From positions 310,001 to 374,000 of the forward strand of contig CP021223.1 of assembly GCA_003999685.1 (NCBI GenBank): a stretch of 64,000 bases of DNA. The letters run 5' to 3'. The notes under the pieces are model-generated. The model was given only the letters and a program-made list of their open reading frames with translations, searched no databases and was not told the origin of the DNA. A program made the translations under genes and the position numbers. This DNA comes from Taiwanofungus camphoratus (lineage: Eukaryota > Basidiomycota > Agaricomycetes > Polyporales > Taiwanofungaceae). Numbering within the stretch: the stretch's first letter is position 1; each line of letters begins with the position of its first letter. Below are positions 37,501 to 48,823 of this stretch, piece by piece.

Positions 37501-38677
37501 ACAATGGAGGCAGCATGGCAGGAACAGTGGAAATACTAGCAGTGGGATCGAAGGGCTTGCAACAAGATTTCGAAGCGCACAGTAGTACGAATGAACCGCT
37601 GTGCAAACTCATGACAAGGACAGCTGACTACAAACAACAAGAAGGACCTAGGACTCACTCCGCACCTCCATTGAGCCATACAACCGCGCGATCGAACGCG
37701 AGCACAGAATCTGTACCAGAACTGTTGCCGTTCTTTGACATACCAGAATTATGTGCAGTCAGAACAATCTCATGCGCGGTGTCTGTCAAATTCGAGAATG
37801 CGGCAAGCACGTCACCTGACGCGGATTCGACGGATGCTGGAGAAGAGAGAGAAGAAACGTAGTCTGTGGTAGGATCACCATCCAGAGAAACCGAGTAGCT
37901 TAAAGAACTAGTCGCAGAGGCTCCGGAGGTAAGAGTTCCATAGATTGTTACCGCAGTTCCTAAAGCAGAGCAGTTTTCAGCATTCGTCAAAAAATGACAG
38001 GATACGAAAGGGTGGTCAAGCGAATCTCCGTGATGCAGAAAGTAGCATGACGACGGCGGCGAGACGTCCATCACTCCCCACAAATACGGCGTAGGAAAGT
38101 TAGTAACAAGCACTTATGGTACTGATGATCTGAGAATGATAATGTAACTGCGTGATCTGCAATCGTGAATATGAGTGATTGGAGTGTGAAACAACCACGC
38201 TATGATGTGCGACATCAGACAGCGCTCGATGGCGCAGTCATGTGCCATCAATCTGTGGCCTTACCCCAAACAGCTCTGTTACGAGCACATACCGACGTGC
38301 CAATGCCCACCTCCTCATTAGACCTTACTTTATGGAATGAAGGCAAGAACAAAGTATAGAAGGCATGCTTAAGCACGAGCACGCATCGGGGGCACGAAAT
38401 GAGAATTACGAAGAGACAGGAATCGAGACATACCGTTCCACCTGATAGCAAAAGCTGCACTATCGCACGCAGTGAGATGCAAGCTCGTTCCATTCCCGAC
38501 GTTGCTCACGCTCGAGCCAGAGGCGGAGGAATAGGGATCAGCAGCAAAACCCGAATAAGTGTAATAAGGGTTCCAGCCCGCAAGGAGATCGGGTACTCCA
38601 AAGGTGTCAGCGAAGGGTGCATAAGAAACGGTTGGGGAAGTATCGTCGATGGTGATGGGGAAAACAGTACCTGCCAT
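34513..38677 (-). CDS. Single-pass membrane protein with duplicated ectodomain and long Ser-rich tail
   Basis: Five exons (38677-38434, 37959-37659, 37144-36942, 36527-36257, 36148-34513) join in frame to 884 residues. The ectodomain has two modules of beta-sandwich type, ITIDDTSPTVSYAPF...NGTAVTIYG and LIAYRGQWSYALD...NGTAVTIAG, both cut by a phase-1 intron inside the Gly codon of NGTAVTI. A Pro/Thr/Ser linker joins them. One membrane helix (IAAIAIGVSLAFIALLALII) is followed by RRRLAHKKR and about 500 low-complexity Ser/Pro-rich cytosolic residues. No signal peptide is seen at the chosen ATG (38677); an upstream exon cannot be ruled out. Agaricomycetes have many such proteins; function unknown, possibly surface sensing. 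Three introns are 414-514 nt, much longer than the local norm. Confidence 0.75.
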
Positions 38678-41111
38678 GCATATATAATTCGAGGCTGAGA
38701 TCAGCAGATCAAGAAGTTGTCGGTAAGTTCCAAGAAGATTCGACAATAGGGAGCTCGCTGAAGAGCTCCTTAAATGTGGTCTCAATATTAAGGTAGTCGA
38801 CAGTGGAATGAAAGAGAGACCGGCGCTCTTCCAGCGCGATTGATGAAGACCGTCAGACCCCGGCGAGGAAGAAATGCCTCGAGGAGGACGTGAATAGCGC
38901 CGTGCACGTGAGCGATCCTTTGGCGATTAATATTGGTCGGCAGACCGGTGACTGTAAGAGAAACTGGAATCACGCAAGACAACCAGTTCTAGTATGAAGG
39001 ACAAATTTTATGGCTCGCAGGCTGGAATGATGCGCTCTATATGGGTTCACTATATAATGAAACTAGGCAAGATATGGCGGCGCTCCGCCGCCGGGCCTGC
39101 TGCCACACGCAGAGACAAGCAGAGACGCCGAACGAATGATGGCTGTGCGCAAGCTGTGCAGGCGTATAGTGTAGCCTCAACCTTGACGACAGATACTTAT
39201 CCAAGCTCAGAGCCGTCTGAGCTCCGTCCGGATCAATTGATGGTCTAGGCGCTTGCTATGCAGGACGTCAGGTACCTGAAACGATGAACTGACTCTATCT
39301 TGATATCACCACCGTGTGCACAAGCCTTGCTTGCATGGGGTACCGTCAGGTGCTAATGTGGATAGGATTTTGACTGTCTCGCCGCTAGTGCTCCCATCGA
39401 CGGAACAACGGCAGAGTTTTGGAAGATGTCATATTTATCTGGAGCAAAATCTCAGGCACGAGAAATACTCTTCTCTGGTCCTTAGCAGCGGTAGACATGT
39501 TAGAGGGATGCGAAATTTACCTTTTTAGATTTACGGGAACTGAACAGGACACTAGACGGAACCGGGTTAGGGTCCATTCCAATTTTGCACTGCTTGTTCT
39601 CGCTTCGCATTTGTGGTCGCAGCATACCACCAATTGATTTGACCGTGACTTAATGGACAGATACCTGGACCAAAAAGGGAGATAGCATGTCTCAGGGCAG
39701 CAAAATGACAAAATGACGCTACAGGTGATATAGGTTGGTATACACTGAAGATGTGGGCTCATAAATGAGATGTGACAGTTTACTTGCCATAGAGAGGACA
39801 CCATCACCGACACCCGAGGACGGAATCTACGTCCCAAGATCGGTCGATAAGATTGCTGACGGCCAGACACTACTGCAAAGAGTCCCTCAAAACGTTCCTC
39901 AAGATAAGGTAGAAACCACATCACAATCTATCAGAACAACGATGCCGTTCCACCGGCCGTGAGGCGGCGAGGGGACACACCAGAGATCATTCATCTCAGC
40001 ATGTACCACCGTAAGGCAGTGTCTCCATACCCTGGACACCAAGCAATGCGTATCCTTCTCACTTCTCCAGCTGTATCAAAATCAAAATCATGGAATGAGT
40101 ATATAAACGTCGTAGGCTCTCCGTCCGGTCACTCACGGGCAGAACCGTCGCTGTTGTTAATTACGACAGGGGAGACGGGTTGACGCGCCTGTTTACCTGT
40201 CTGTTAGACCTCAAAGATAGGCCAATGTTTTTGGTTTGCATCAAATCCAATATACCCTAAAAGGACATGGCCTCATTGAGTTGACGTTGTTGTCGAGCAG
40301 TTTGTGGAATAGCATGCGCAAGTCAACCGCCGCCTTCACCAATTCCTGGAGCTCAAATGACGGGCATCATTGATGAGCATACGCGGTATCCATGGGCGAA
40401 GGAGTCAGCCTCATTGCTATTTATGCACTCGCAGTCACGCCAGCTTAACATTGCAAATGCACCCCCATCACGAGCAAAGAATGAACAACACGAACCAGAT
40501 GGCTTCGAGAGACAAATCCAGCTGAACATTCCTGAGACCAAGCAGAGGTTTTAGTGCTTGAAGTGAGTAACGTACTATAGAGATGTTTAGTCGGAGCTAT
40601 TGAGAAGCTTGGAGAGTACGCATTCGACGACAGTCGCCACAAAACTTGTATCCGATCACAGTTCGAACGACCTACAAGGATAAGTATACTCTAAGCTATG
40701 AACGATTATATGCCAGTAGCAGTACTCGCTGAGGCAAGGCGAGGATCGTGTGCTGAGTGAGCATGAAGTCTTCATTTTGACTGTCAAGTGATGGCAGACG
40801 AAAGTTCCCTTTTCCGTACCTGCCCGATCCGATCTTCTGAAAGTCTATTGGTTAAATCAAGGCTTGAGTCGGAACACTCGCACTCCCAAATCACCAAGAC
40901 CTGGGGCGCTTTAAGGTATATGGTTTCGAGTTTATATTGGCATGCTTCATCAAGGAATGTTTGGGTACTGATGGGTCCGTGCGATAGAGTGCGTAGTTCT
41001 GACACCAGGTGGCATAGAGCCTCCGACAATGCCATACTGTGAGATTTCTAATATATGGACAGAGAACACTGTACTACGCCTCTGATCACTTACGTGGAAA
41101 GAGAATAACGC
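38678..41111. other. Gene-poor stretch
   Basis: About 2.4 kb with only short unrelated open frames. The best (41035-40784, minus, 83 codons) has a gene-like composition but no recognised family and no splice partners. I can support no intact gene, RNA or repeat here. Confidence 0.45.
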
Positions 41112-41876
41112 TCAACATACACCAGATAACAATCTATACCGTGTTCTTTTCAACCGCTGAATCCGCTGCTCCCTGAACTCCTTGCTCAAAATTTCATCCT
41201 CCTTCCCCACCCTCATTGACAAAGAGATCGGGAGCTGTAATAGGCATGTGATCCATCCACAGACGAAGCATTTATCTGCGATAGTTTCCAGAGCTCCACA
41301 CTCTGCCAGTCATGACCCACTGCCCAGTTGCGACATAATCATCCCAACAACCACCTTCATTAAAGCCGTATAGCTAGGATGACGCACAACCGAACAAGGC
41401 ACATCAGTGATTAGCTGGTGATTTTCGCGTATCGACAGTTGGAACGTAAAAAATCGGCCTAGATATCGATAGCATGCGTAGCGTAGCTGCCCGCAGTTGC
41501 TAGTGCACATCCCAGGTAGAACATGAGTGTGATACGGACGCGTGATGTGGCAATGGCGGAGTTCAATGCTAGAAGGGAGATAACATGTTCGGAGACTGCA
41601 GAGGGGTATTGGCGGGCAACAACAACGGCTATCTCGCGCAGGGTAAGCGTCCAGAAGTCTGTCTTAGCATGACTCTAGTCGAATGAGTACTCCCAATATT
41701 TTACTCACTTTGCGTACAATGGGTAGCCTTGTCACCATATCCTCAACGCCAAATTTTCGCCTCTCATCATGCTTAGGAGAGGGGTTGGGAGCTGTAAAGG
41801 TGACATGGGTTGCCAAAGTTTCGGTGAGAATGAAGGGGACTTTGATCAAACTAGCGAATGTGGATGTGCAGATCAT
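41112..41876 (-). pseudogene. Broken isoprenylcysteine carboxyl methyltransferase (ICMT) copy
   Basis: Reads from an ATG at 41876 through LIKVPFILTETLATHVTFTA, then (after an apparent intron) IAVVVARQYP, RYACYRYLGRFFTFQLSIRE, VVRHPSYTA, and the end VGKEDEILSKEF...RYRLLSG. This is the order and content of fungal Ste14-type enzymes, which methylate the C-terminal prenylcysteine of Ras and pheromone proteins in the ER. Two defects are visible in one read-through: a one-base frame change near 41490, before the RYACYR block, and a TGA at 41310-41312 where the family has Trp in GSGSW. Sequence after the TGA is still ICMT-like and in the same frame. It is most likely a recent duplicate losing function. 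Sequencing error could explain one defect but hardly both. Confidence 0.75.
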
Positions 41877-42604
41877 GTTAAAGCAACTCTCGGGTAAGGC
41901 TTAGAGAAACGTTGAACTTTATCTGCAGGCCACGAGGACCTATCTAGACTGTGTTGGCTTACATGCATCAGGAAAAATCTTGGTGGCTCCCCACGCTACG
42001 GCAACTACAACCAAACCTGTAGCACTATATAGTATAGATTGGGGATGTAGCACATCCAGCTACATATTAGTTACGTGCACTTTTCCTGATGTGTTGCTGG
42101 CCTTTACATAAAGATTGTCAGTCGTGAGGAATGTGACTCTTCCGGATAGCCATCCACCACGCCAGGGAAAATATTTTGAGGAGTGTGTGCTAGTGGTCTC
42201 TTACTCAATATTGCCGAAAACTCTGAAAGGAATAGTAAATATCGAGCTTCACGGTCATGCGTGTCGCGGTCAGGTGATGAGAATATCTCTTCCCCCTTTC
42301 GGAGATGCCCAAGCAAACTGGTCACTCCATTCAATGGCATTGACTAGTCGACTGCCAGTGATTCTCCTTGCGACTTGTAGCTAACTGTCTGCGACTCGGT
42401 TGTCTACTGTTGTCAACAGCATCATTCAATATCTTGGGAAACATCCTGCGTAAGGATCGGACAACTCTGCTGACATCATTTGAATCTGTTTGGTGCCGGT
42501 CCCCGACTTGCAAGAAGCTTTCAATGTCAAGAACTTGAAGCACAAATTGTATCCTCGGGTTGGCCTCCTTTTTTCTGACTTCCCGCTTACACATTTGTGG
42601 GGTG
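41877..42604. other. Intergenic with a small inverted repeat
   Basis: No gene supported. It contains the pair of inverted 11-bp arms listed separately. Confidence 0.4.
41966..42091. repeat. 126-bp segment with 11-bp inverted ends
   Basis: CATCAGGAAAA at 41966-41976 and its exact complement TTTTCCTGATG at 42081-42091 bracket about 104 bp. Could be a tiny MITE-like element or chance; no clear target-site duplication. Confidence 0.3.
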
Positions 42605-44969
42605 ATGAACTCATCCGCACCTGAATCTCCCGCCGTACTTGCGCCGCCAGGCACATCTACTTACCTCCCAACGCTTTTGGCTTGTATTCGCAGCGTACAC
42701 CCGACGCTTCCGCTTGATCCCGTCGTTTTGCAATCTATTCTTCTTTGCCTAGTAACTCATGTCCCAGGATCTTCACCACTAACTCGATGTGACGCCATAG
42801 GAGACAATGAACGAAGGGAAGGGATCGGCGGACAAGGTGCTTGCGCAAACTTGATTCTACGTACGCGGGAGGAAGATATAGGCTTGCTTGTACATCTGGT
42901 CGGCTTGGTGAGTCAACACTCCATGCTGGAATGTAGGTGTGAACATCGCCTGTGTGAAAGCGACTGCTTTGTTTACTCGTTTGCACCCCAAGAGCTCCTA
43001 TGCGCTCTTTGTGTCCTCTGAATATCATACATAGTCGTGCAAATCTCTCACTAAATGACCCCCTACAGATGCTCACGACCGTCTTCGGTCTATCAACGCA
43101 CAAACATAAGATTTCTCCAGAGCAGCTGGATGAGAATATCCGGTCGCGATCGACACCCAAACTACGAACAGCCAGAGCAGCTACAGCAACGGACCCTGAC
43201 GTCTTCCTCCGTTCTCTTTTCTTCCGTCGTCCGACCGCTTTGAAGACAACTGCCGCTGCGCGAGGCAACAGAAGAGGATCTTTACACAGTCACCAACGCT
43301 CATCATCGCACACCCCGAGGCCTTCTCCGCTACGAGTCGCACAATCGATCGAGCGCGACGAGGAACGGACAGATGAGAATAGTGCGGAATACTTCGATGG
43401 TGCTTCTCTCGCGTCATCACGTCGCCCGCTCCTCGGTACCTTTACCCCTGGGTCGACAGTGCGCTCCCACCGCCTGCAAGCGGAGCGTCTGCGATCGGAT
43501 CCGCTGCCCCTTATTTCTGCATTCATTCCTCTTGAAGAAGCACCTACGTCCTCTCCCCCGAAGGGCGAGAGGAACATTCCAGATGCTATGACTGGTACAG
43601 ACGCGGGGGCCGAGGATAGTCATCTGCTCTCGGGCACGCTGCCGAAGGCAATAGTCGTGTCGGGCTTGGAACACGCTGGTGCTCCGGCCCAACGGGCGCT
43701 GCTCGAGGTTCTGGCAGAGAGGCGACTCGTGCTGGAAGGCGATAACGATGCAGAGGAGGGCCAGAGCGGGGAACGCAGGGAGGGTGGTACGTGGAATCTC
43801 CCTGAGGACTTCATTATCATCTACGTATGCAAGTCGGATCCGTGGGAGCGCCCTAATGTCTTGCGGGGTCTGGTAAGTACCTCTTCGTCCATGCCACACT
43901 TCTCGGTTGGTCCTAATTCAATGTACAATCGCTCTAATACGGTTTGACCGGTCCCATATAGGTTGATAAGTTCGCGATGAGCGCGGATATTGCTCTCTCA
44001 TCCTCTACCCGGCAGGCTTACGTAGCATACCGTACTACTCATGCGTCCACTCCGCACGGCTCGCCTTTCCCCACCCCACACGGACTCCCACCCTCAAAAC
44101 CCTCCAGCCCTGCTTCTACTCCACCAAGTACGCTTCGTTCACCGCCGTTCCGCTCGTCCCCACTCCTCCCCCAATCCCCTCCTGCTCCGCCGCTCGTCCC
44201 ACCATCCGAACTCTCCCTCCTCCGCGCACTTGCAAGCCCAGCACCGTCCCCAAACGTGGATGCATATACCACCATCCACCCGTCGCTCAGTAGGTACTTG
44301 CGCGACCTCTTTGCAGCCGCGCGGCATCATCCTGCGCTAGATGGGACGCTGCTAACGCGACGCGCGCACGGAGAAGCGGAGGCGCTCGCCCGCGCATACC
44401 GCGTGCTTGTGGGAGATTCCATGGGCACGGAGATGCTAGGTCGCTCAGATCTGGAGGATGGGCCGGAGGGCGGAGAAAGCTGGTCAGGCGAGGGTGAAGA
44501 GGGCAGTATGGAGTGGGAGAAGGCGGGGATGAGGATGGGACTGGGATGGAGTGAACTGGATCACGAAGGTGACACTGTAGCTGGAGATGTAGAGATGCGA
44601 AAGGACCTGGATGGCGGTGCATCGGACAGGATTGGTGACGGGGCCGGTGCAGTCAGAGTGAATATTAACCTGGAGGGACTCGGGAACCTGGGTGCCACCC
44701 AACCAGTGGACATGTGTTCGCAAGTGCAGCTGCAGCCTCGAGCAGAAGTGTGGGACGTCTCGGAAGTGGACATCGCAAGGGTGTTTCCACGTGTCGTCTC
44801 GCACCGTCTGAGGGCCAGAGACGGTCCCGATCACGAAATCCTAGGAAGTGTGATGTGGCCGGCGGTTGATGTTTTGCCCTCTCGTTCAGAAACTGTACAC
44901 GGCAGCGAGGAACGGTGGGAGCGGAAGACAGTGAAGGAGGTCCTGGTTGGAATCCTTGCCGATGTGTAA
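42605..44969 (+). CDS. MoxR/ChlI-like AAA+ relative (conserved fungal protein)
   Basis: Three exons (42605-42907, 43069-43872, 43962-44969) give 704 residues. The N-terminal part (YLPTLLACIRSVHPTLPLDP; ILRTREEDIGLLVHLVGL) is followed by a disordered segment. Then comes KAIVVSGLEHAGAPAQRALL with EVLAERRLVLEG, which lines up with the Walker-B and presensor region of MoxR/Mg-chelatase I proteins. LPEDFIIIYVCKSDPWERPN followed by LVDKFAMS matches their sensor-1 and LDRF region. I see no Walker A GxxxxGK in frame, and the Walker-B acidic pair is altered (SGLEHA), so ATPase activity is doubtful. The C-terminal part has a Pro/Ser-rich insert and the helical stretch HPSLSRYLRDLFAAARHHP. Function in fungi unknown. 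Confidence 0.65.
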
Positions 44970-45619
44970 TCTCGACAGGCTTTATAGTGCGAACATCCGG
45001 GATGCCTTCACAATTAGAAGTGTCTCGCATTCTCCTTCGCACCAGATCCGCTGAGGCTACTTGATGCTCGCATGCCAAAGAAACGTTGTCCGACATATGA
45101 TACAATCAAGGTATGCTGTAATTTTGGATTCAATAGATTCCCTTGACAAGCTCTACAGACTTATCTGTCTTCCATGACTCTCCAAGCCAGGGACAGGTTG
45201 GACAAGTTTTCTCGAGCAAGCCGTTAGTCTAACCAACGAGAACGCGGGTACTGCCCACCACATCGAGGCGCGGCAGACGAGAAAATCTCTTGGTTGCGCG
45301 TGCGTCATTGGAATGGTTGATCATCCCCCTTTCAGTTGGGACAGTCTTGCGAGCAGAGGAGACGGGCTGGAAGTGTCACGATGCACCCCACTACTGTATA
45401 TGTAGCATCATGGCTTTCGCTCGCTTCGGATTGAAACTTCACACCTTCTATTCTTTGATGTACCCTGTATAACATTCATCTATTTAATGGAGGTGGCAAC
45501 GGAACAAGCCAGCAAAGCTTGCGAGAAGGTCAAGGCAAGAACATTTTGACTGGCATTAATTATTTCATGTTGGTAGTGAAGATCCGCGACATTTACTACA
45601 CAAATCAGTACATCTTCGA
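44970..45619. other. Convergent intergenic region
   Basis: 650 bp between the AAA+-like gene and RPR2. No feature supported. Confidence 0.4.
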
Positions 45620-46506
45620 TTAAAATAACCCCGCAATATCCTCTTCTAGCCTCTCGTTTCCCCGGAATATAACGTGACCCTTCCGTTGAAACAGTGGAGG
45701 AATTCGCGGAACAGGTGGCTTCTTTCGCCTTCCCCTCTGTCTTTGCATCCTGCCTTTACCCCCAGAGCGCTTATGATCTGGCATCGTCGTATCTGTAGGG
45801 TCCGTTTTTATCGTCTCTGTCGCTTCGACGAGTGATAGCTGCCCGTCCGTGCTCTGCGTTTTCTGGCTCGCATCCTGAGTTCCGGAAGTGGACGCAGAAG
45901 GCTCTGGCGGTGCATCTGGGTCAACAATCGGCGGCGCAGGAATCTTCCGCGTAGTTTTGCAGGCCATGCAAATATAAGACACGGAATGGCCGTGCGACAG
46001 GGATGCTGACATTCATTGGCGGTATGATATCAATTTGCAGGCATGGATGGATGGCGGAGAATGCTGCTTACGCTTGATCCGTACGGAAGCCGTGGCACCT
46101 GGAATCAGGATGGTATTGCATCCCTTGCAGAGGGTCCGTTTGATGGTTGGGTCCCTGAAGCCGGATATAAGGCCAAGCAATCAGTCAGGGTTAAGCAGAC
46201 AAACATCTTCACAGTTGTCTTCTGCCCAATGATCTTCATCGACTTCACATAGCTCCTAGACAGCTCAGCAGCCGTCGCAGGATGTCTCTCCTTGTGCCGC
46301 CTCGAGCGTTTCTCTGCTCTATTGGTTTGACCTTTGGGAGATGGTGCATGACTAGTGGTAGCGATCGGCTCTGGGTGTGGATGTGACGCGACGGAGTTCA
46401 AGTAGGCGCTTGCTTGGTAGAGGAAGTTGAGACGTTGGATGATATCCCGGTTGGCTACGTTGTTAAGGCTGACTGCCGGCCCTTGATCCTTGTTTTTCTT
46501 TGCCAT
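45620..46506 (-). CDS. RPR2: RNase P/MRP subunit Rpr2 (Rpp21-type zinc ribbon)
   Basis: Three exons (46506-46205, 46154-46072, 46005-45620) join in frame to 256 residues. The start AKKNKDQGPAVSLNNVANRD and RLNFLYQASAYLNSVA match the helical N-terminus of Rpr2/Rpp21. The zinc ribbon is formed across introns: RTLCKGCNTILIPG gives the first CxxC and VSYICMACKTTRK the second. The C-terminus adds a Lys/Arg-rich stretch (GRMQRQRGRRKK) likely to touch RNA. It acts in the nuclear RNase P that trims tRNA 5' leaders. Snm1 of RNase MRP is a related alternative. It faces the HAC1-like gene over 420 bp. Confidence 0.85.
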
Positions 46507-46927
46507 GGTGTGGTACTAGTCGGAAGATAGCCCCCGTTATGGTAAGTAAGATCAAACATATGTAGGTGTTTACAGCATCCATTTTTCTGTCCCTCCGATG
46601 TCCAAATGCCACTGAACTTCACTCTTCAACCGAAAACAATGCTTTCAAGTCGCCTTCACTCTGGAAAATACATAGCTATCATGGTGCATGCAATCTATCC
46701 AGAGTCCAGAACTACTTTAGTACCTGCATTGTAGGGTCAAACATGAGCAAACAAGCAAGTGTTACGTGGCAGAGGACGCATGCTCTGCCTTCCTCACGAC
46801 ATCCACGTACGTCCTGCGCTCTGACCGCAGTAGGTTCCTCTCATACAAGACCAGCCCCTCTTTTTCCCTTTCTCCACGTATATCTCAAGTACTCTTCTAC
46901 GTACTCGCTTAACAAACCAGAACCAGC
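46507..46927. promoter_or_regulatory. Divergent promoter / leader region, RPR2 / HAC1-like
   Basis: 421 bp between two diverging starts. On the plus side it contains an upstream ORF beginning at 46743. I did not identify a UPR element with confidence. Confidence 0.4.
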
Positions 46928-46931
46928 ATGA
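46743..46931 (+). promoter_or_regulatory. Upstream ORF overlapping the HAC1-like start
   Basis: An ATG at 46743 opens a 62-codon frame that stops with TGA at 46929-46931. The main ATG is at 46928-46930, so stop and start overlap as ATGA. If it is in the mRNA it would block or couple main-ORF translation. In Aspergillus hacA a uORF is known to restrain translation, which supports relevance, but the transcript start here is unknown. Confidence 0.45.
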
Positions 46932-48162
46932 AGCGAGCAGCCGACACCGAACTCGCCCTTCCCTCGCCGCCCGCCGAGTCCTCCCAATCACCCGCGTCCT
47001 CTTCAGCAGAGTTACACCCCGCTGGGCCTGCGCGCAAGCGCGCTCGTTCCGGCACTTCGCCTGAGGAACGCAGGGAAGCACGGGCACACCGCAACCGTAT
47101 CGCCGCGCAGAATTCCCGCGACCGCCGCAAGGCACAATTCGCATATCTTGAGCATCGGGTAGCCGAACTCGAGGATGAGAATAGACAGTTACGGGCAGGC
47201 ATGGGCCTTGTCGGCCTCCGACATGTGGAGGATGACAGGGCAGATGAGCAGAGTCAGAGAGATAGGGCGAGGGACAGGGAAAATGAGGAGCTGAGGGAGA
47301 GGATTAAGACTCTTGAGACCGGTTGGGACGCTGTTGTCAAGGCTCTCACCGCGTCTGGTCTTCCCTTGAATATTCCCTCTGTAACACCACCATCAACGAA
47401 ACCCATAGTCTCCCCATCTTCGGAATCATCTACTTCACCGCCCTCACAGCCTTCGACCACAGCCTTCCCCGTTCTTGTACCTCCATCACCAGTTTTCCCT
47501 ATTTCTCCTGCACCGTCTGACGCCTCGTCCTCGAGCTCAAACACACCTCTCTTCCCCCTTGACTTCGATGACTTCGTGCCCACTCGCCATCTAGCACGGA
47601 TGGCGAACACTGATGCCCCTCCTTTATCATCGGTGCCCCTGCAGCGGGTGGGTCCCTGTCCTCGGAGTCGAATCTCCTTCAACTCCAGCTCGAGCTCGAC
47701 AACTCTTGTCCAACACCCTATCAACCGCCGTCAACCATCGCAACTGGCCAAGAGCCGCCTCCTTCAGCCATGGACGACGTGGCCATGGAGGACTTCCTCC
47801 GCGAGATCCTCGCGCCCTCTCCCACCGTCCCGTCGGCGCCCCTGCCGACTGGCCCTGTACCTTCTACCGTCAGCGAGCACGCGTCCACCCGGTCGCGGTC
47901 CCCGTCACAGTTTGGGACCATCCCAACCCCCGACCAACAAACCGTGCCGCCCGCGGCCTCGGCGCCACTGATGGCACCGACCATCGACTGGGACAGCGAG
48001 GCGGAGATGCAGAGATTGCTGGACATGCTCCCTGGTGTCCGGCCGGACGCGGGCGCGGATGATGCAGTGGACTTTCCGTCCGCTCTGGATCTGGAGCTGG
48101 ACGGGTGGGACTTGGGTGGTGCAGTTGGCGCGCCGTCTGGTCTCGAGGTCGGCGTGTTATAG
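46928..48162 (+). CDS. HAC1: Hac1/Xbp1-type bZIP unfolded-protein-response factor
   Basis: The bZIP basic region reads RAHRNRIAAQNSRDRRKAQF, then AYLEHRVAELEDENRQLRAG as the leucine zipper. This basic region is typical of fungal Hac1/HacA/Hxl1, the nuclear UPR activator of ER chaperone genes. The unspliced frame runs to 47971 and ends in an Arg/Pro-rich tail of poor quality. A second frame open from at least 47659 to 48162 is acidic with AMDDVAMEDFLREILAP and TIDWDSEAEMQRLLDML, like an activation domain. Removing a piece whose length is 2 modulo 3 starting after 47641 joins them. Ire1-type excision of 17 nt (to 47658) would give 405 residues, or 47 nt (to 47688) would give 395. The exact 3' cut is not certain. 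Confidence 0.85.
47635..47649 (+). promoter_or_regulatory. HAC1: Candidate Ire1 5' cleavage hairpin
   Basis: GCCC, loop CTGCAGC, GGGT: a 4-bp stem (last pair G-T) closing a 7-nt loop with the CNG/CAG pattern that Ire1 cuts after the third loop base (after 47641). It lies exactly where the coding quality of frame 1 ends. A weaker partner is CTG with a 3-bp stem TCC/GGA (47653-47666). Confidence 0.65.
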
Positions 48163-48823
48163 TGCACGCTGCAACTACCCCCTTTCATCCATGCCCTGTA
48201 CAAAAGCGTCGGTTCCTAATCTCCTTGGGTCTTTCGTCTATTTAATCGGACCAGTCCTGGCTAGATGTCTTTTATATTGTCTCGTATAATTTCCTCTTCT
48301 TTCTACTTACTCTCCGGCCCTACATCTTTCCATTCTTACCTCCCATACCTAGCCCATTTTTGGCTTCATTCGGTGCATCCCGCTAGTAACCCCTTCCTTT
48401 TTCGTATTTTGATGCTGTCTCCCCTATGCTTCCGGCACTGTTCTCCCCTTCGAGGTTGATGAATGGCGCCTGTGGTACTGGGTGAGCGCTCGTTTGCGTA
48501 TTGGAGGTGTGCAGCTGTGTGTACTGTAATGTAGTTACATCGTTGGACACGGTACGTTAGAGGAATAGAAATGGCATGAGTTGCGATTGACTTGTGTTTG
48601 ATGACGACACCAGGATACCCAACTGCTATCAAAAGATGACTGCGTAGTGAGAAACTTGATCGAAATATACCTGTACGCATGATCCATCTAATGAAGAAGT
48701 AAGAGGTAGTATGTAGAACATTACCAACAGCGAAAAACATGCAAGCTTCAATATGACCGAGGGTCTTGGAGGCCAACCTAATAAAATACAACCAAAAGCA
48801 CGAATGCACAATGCTATCATAGA
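48163..48823. other. Convergent intergenic region
   Basis: 661 bp of T-rich sequence after the HAC1-like stop, probably its long 3' UTR, and the 3' flank of the membrane gene. No gene supported. Confidence 0.4.

Noticed and set aside
40784-41035. 83-codon minus-strand ORF with gene-like composition
   Set aside because: No family recognised and no splice partners found; next to the ICMT relic it could be another fragment, but I cannot support it.
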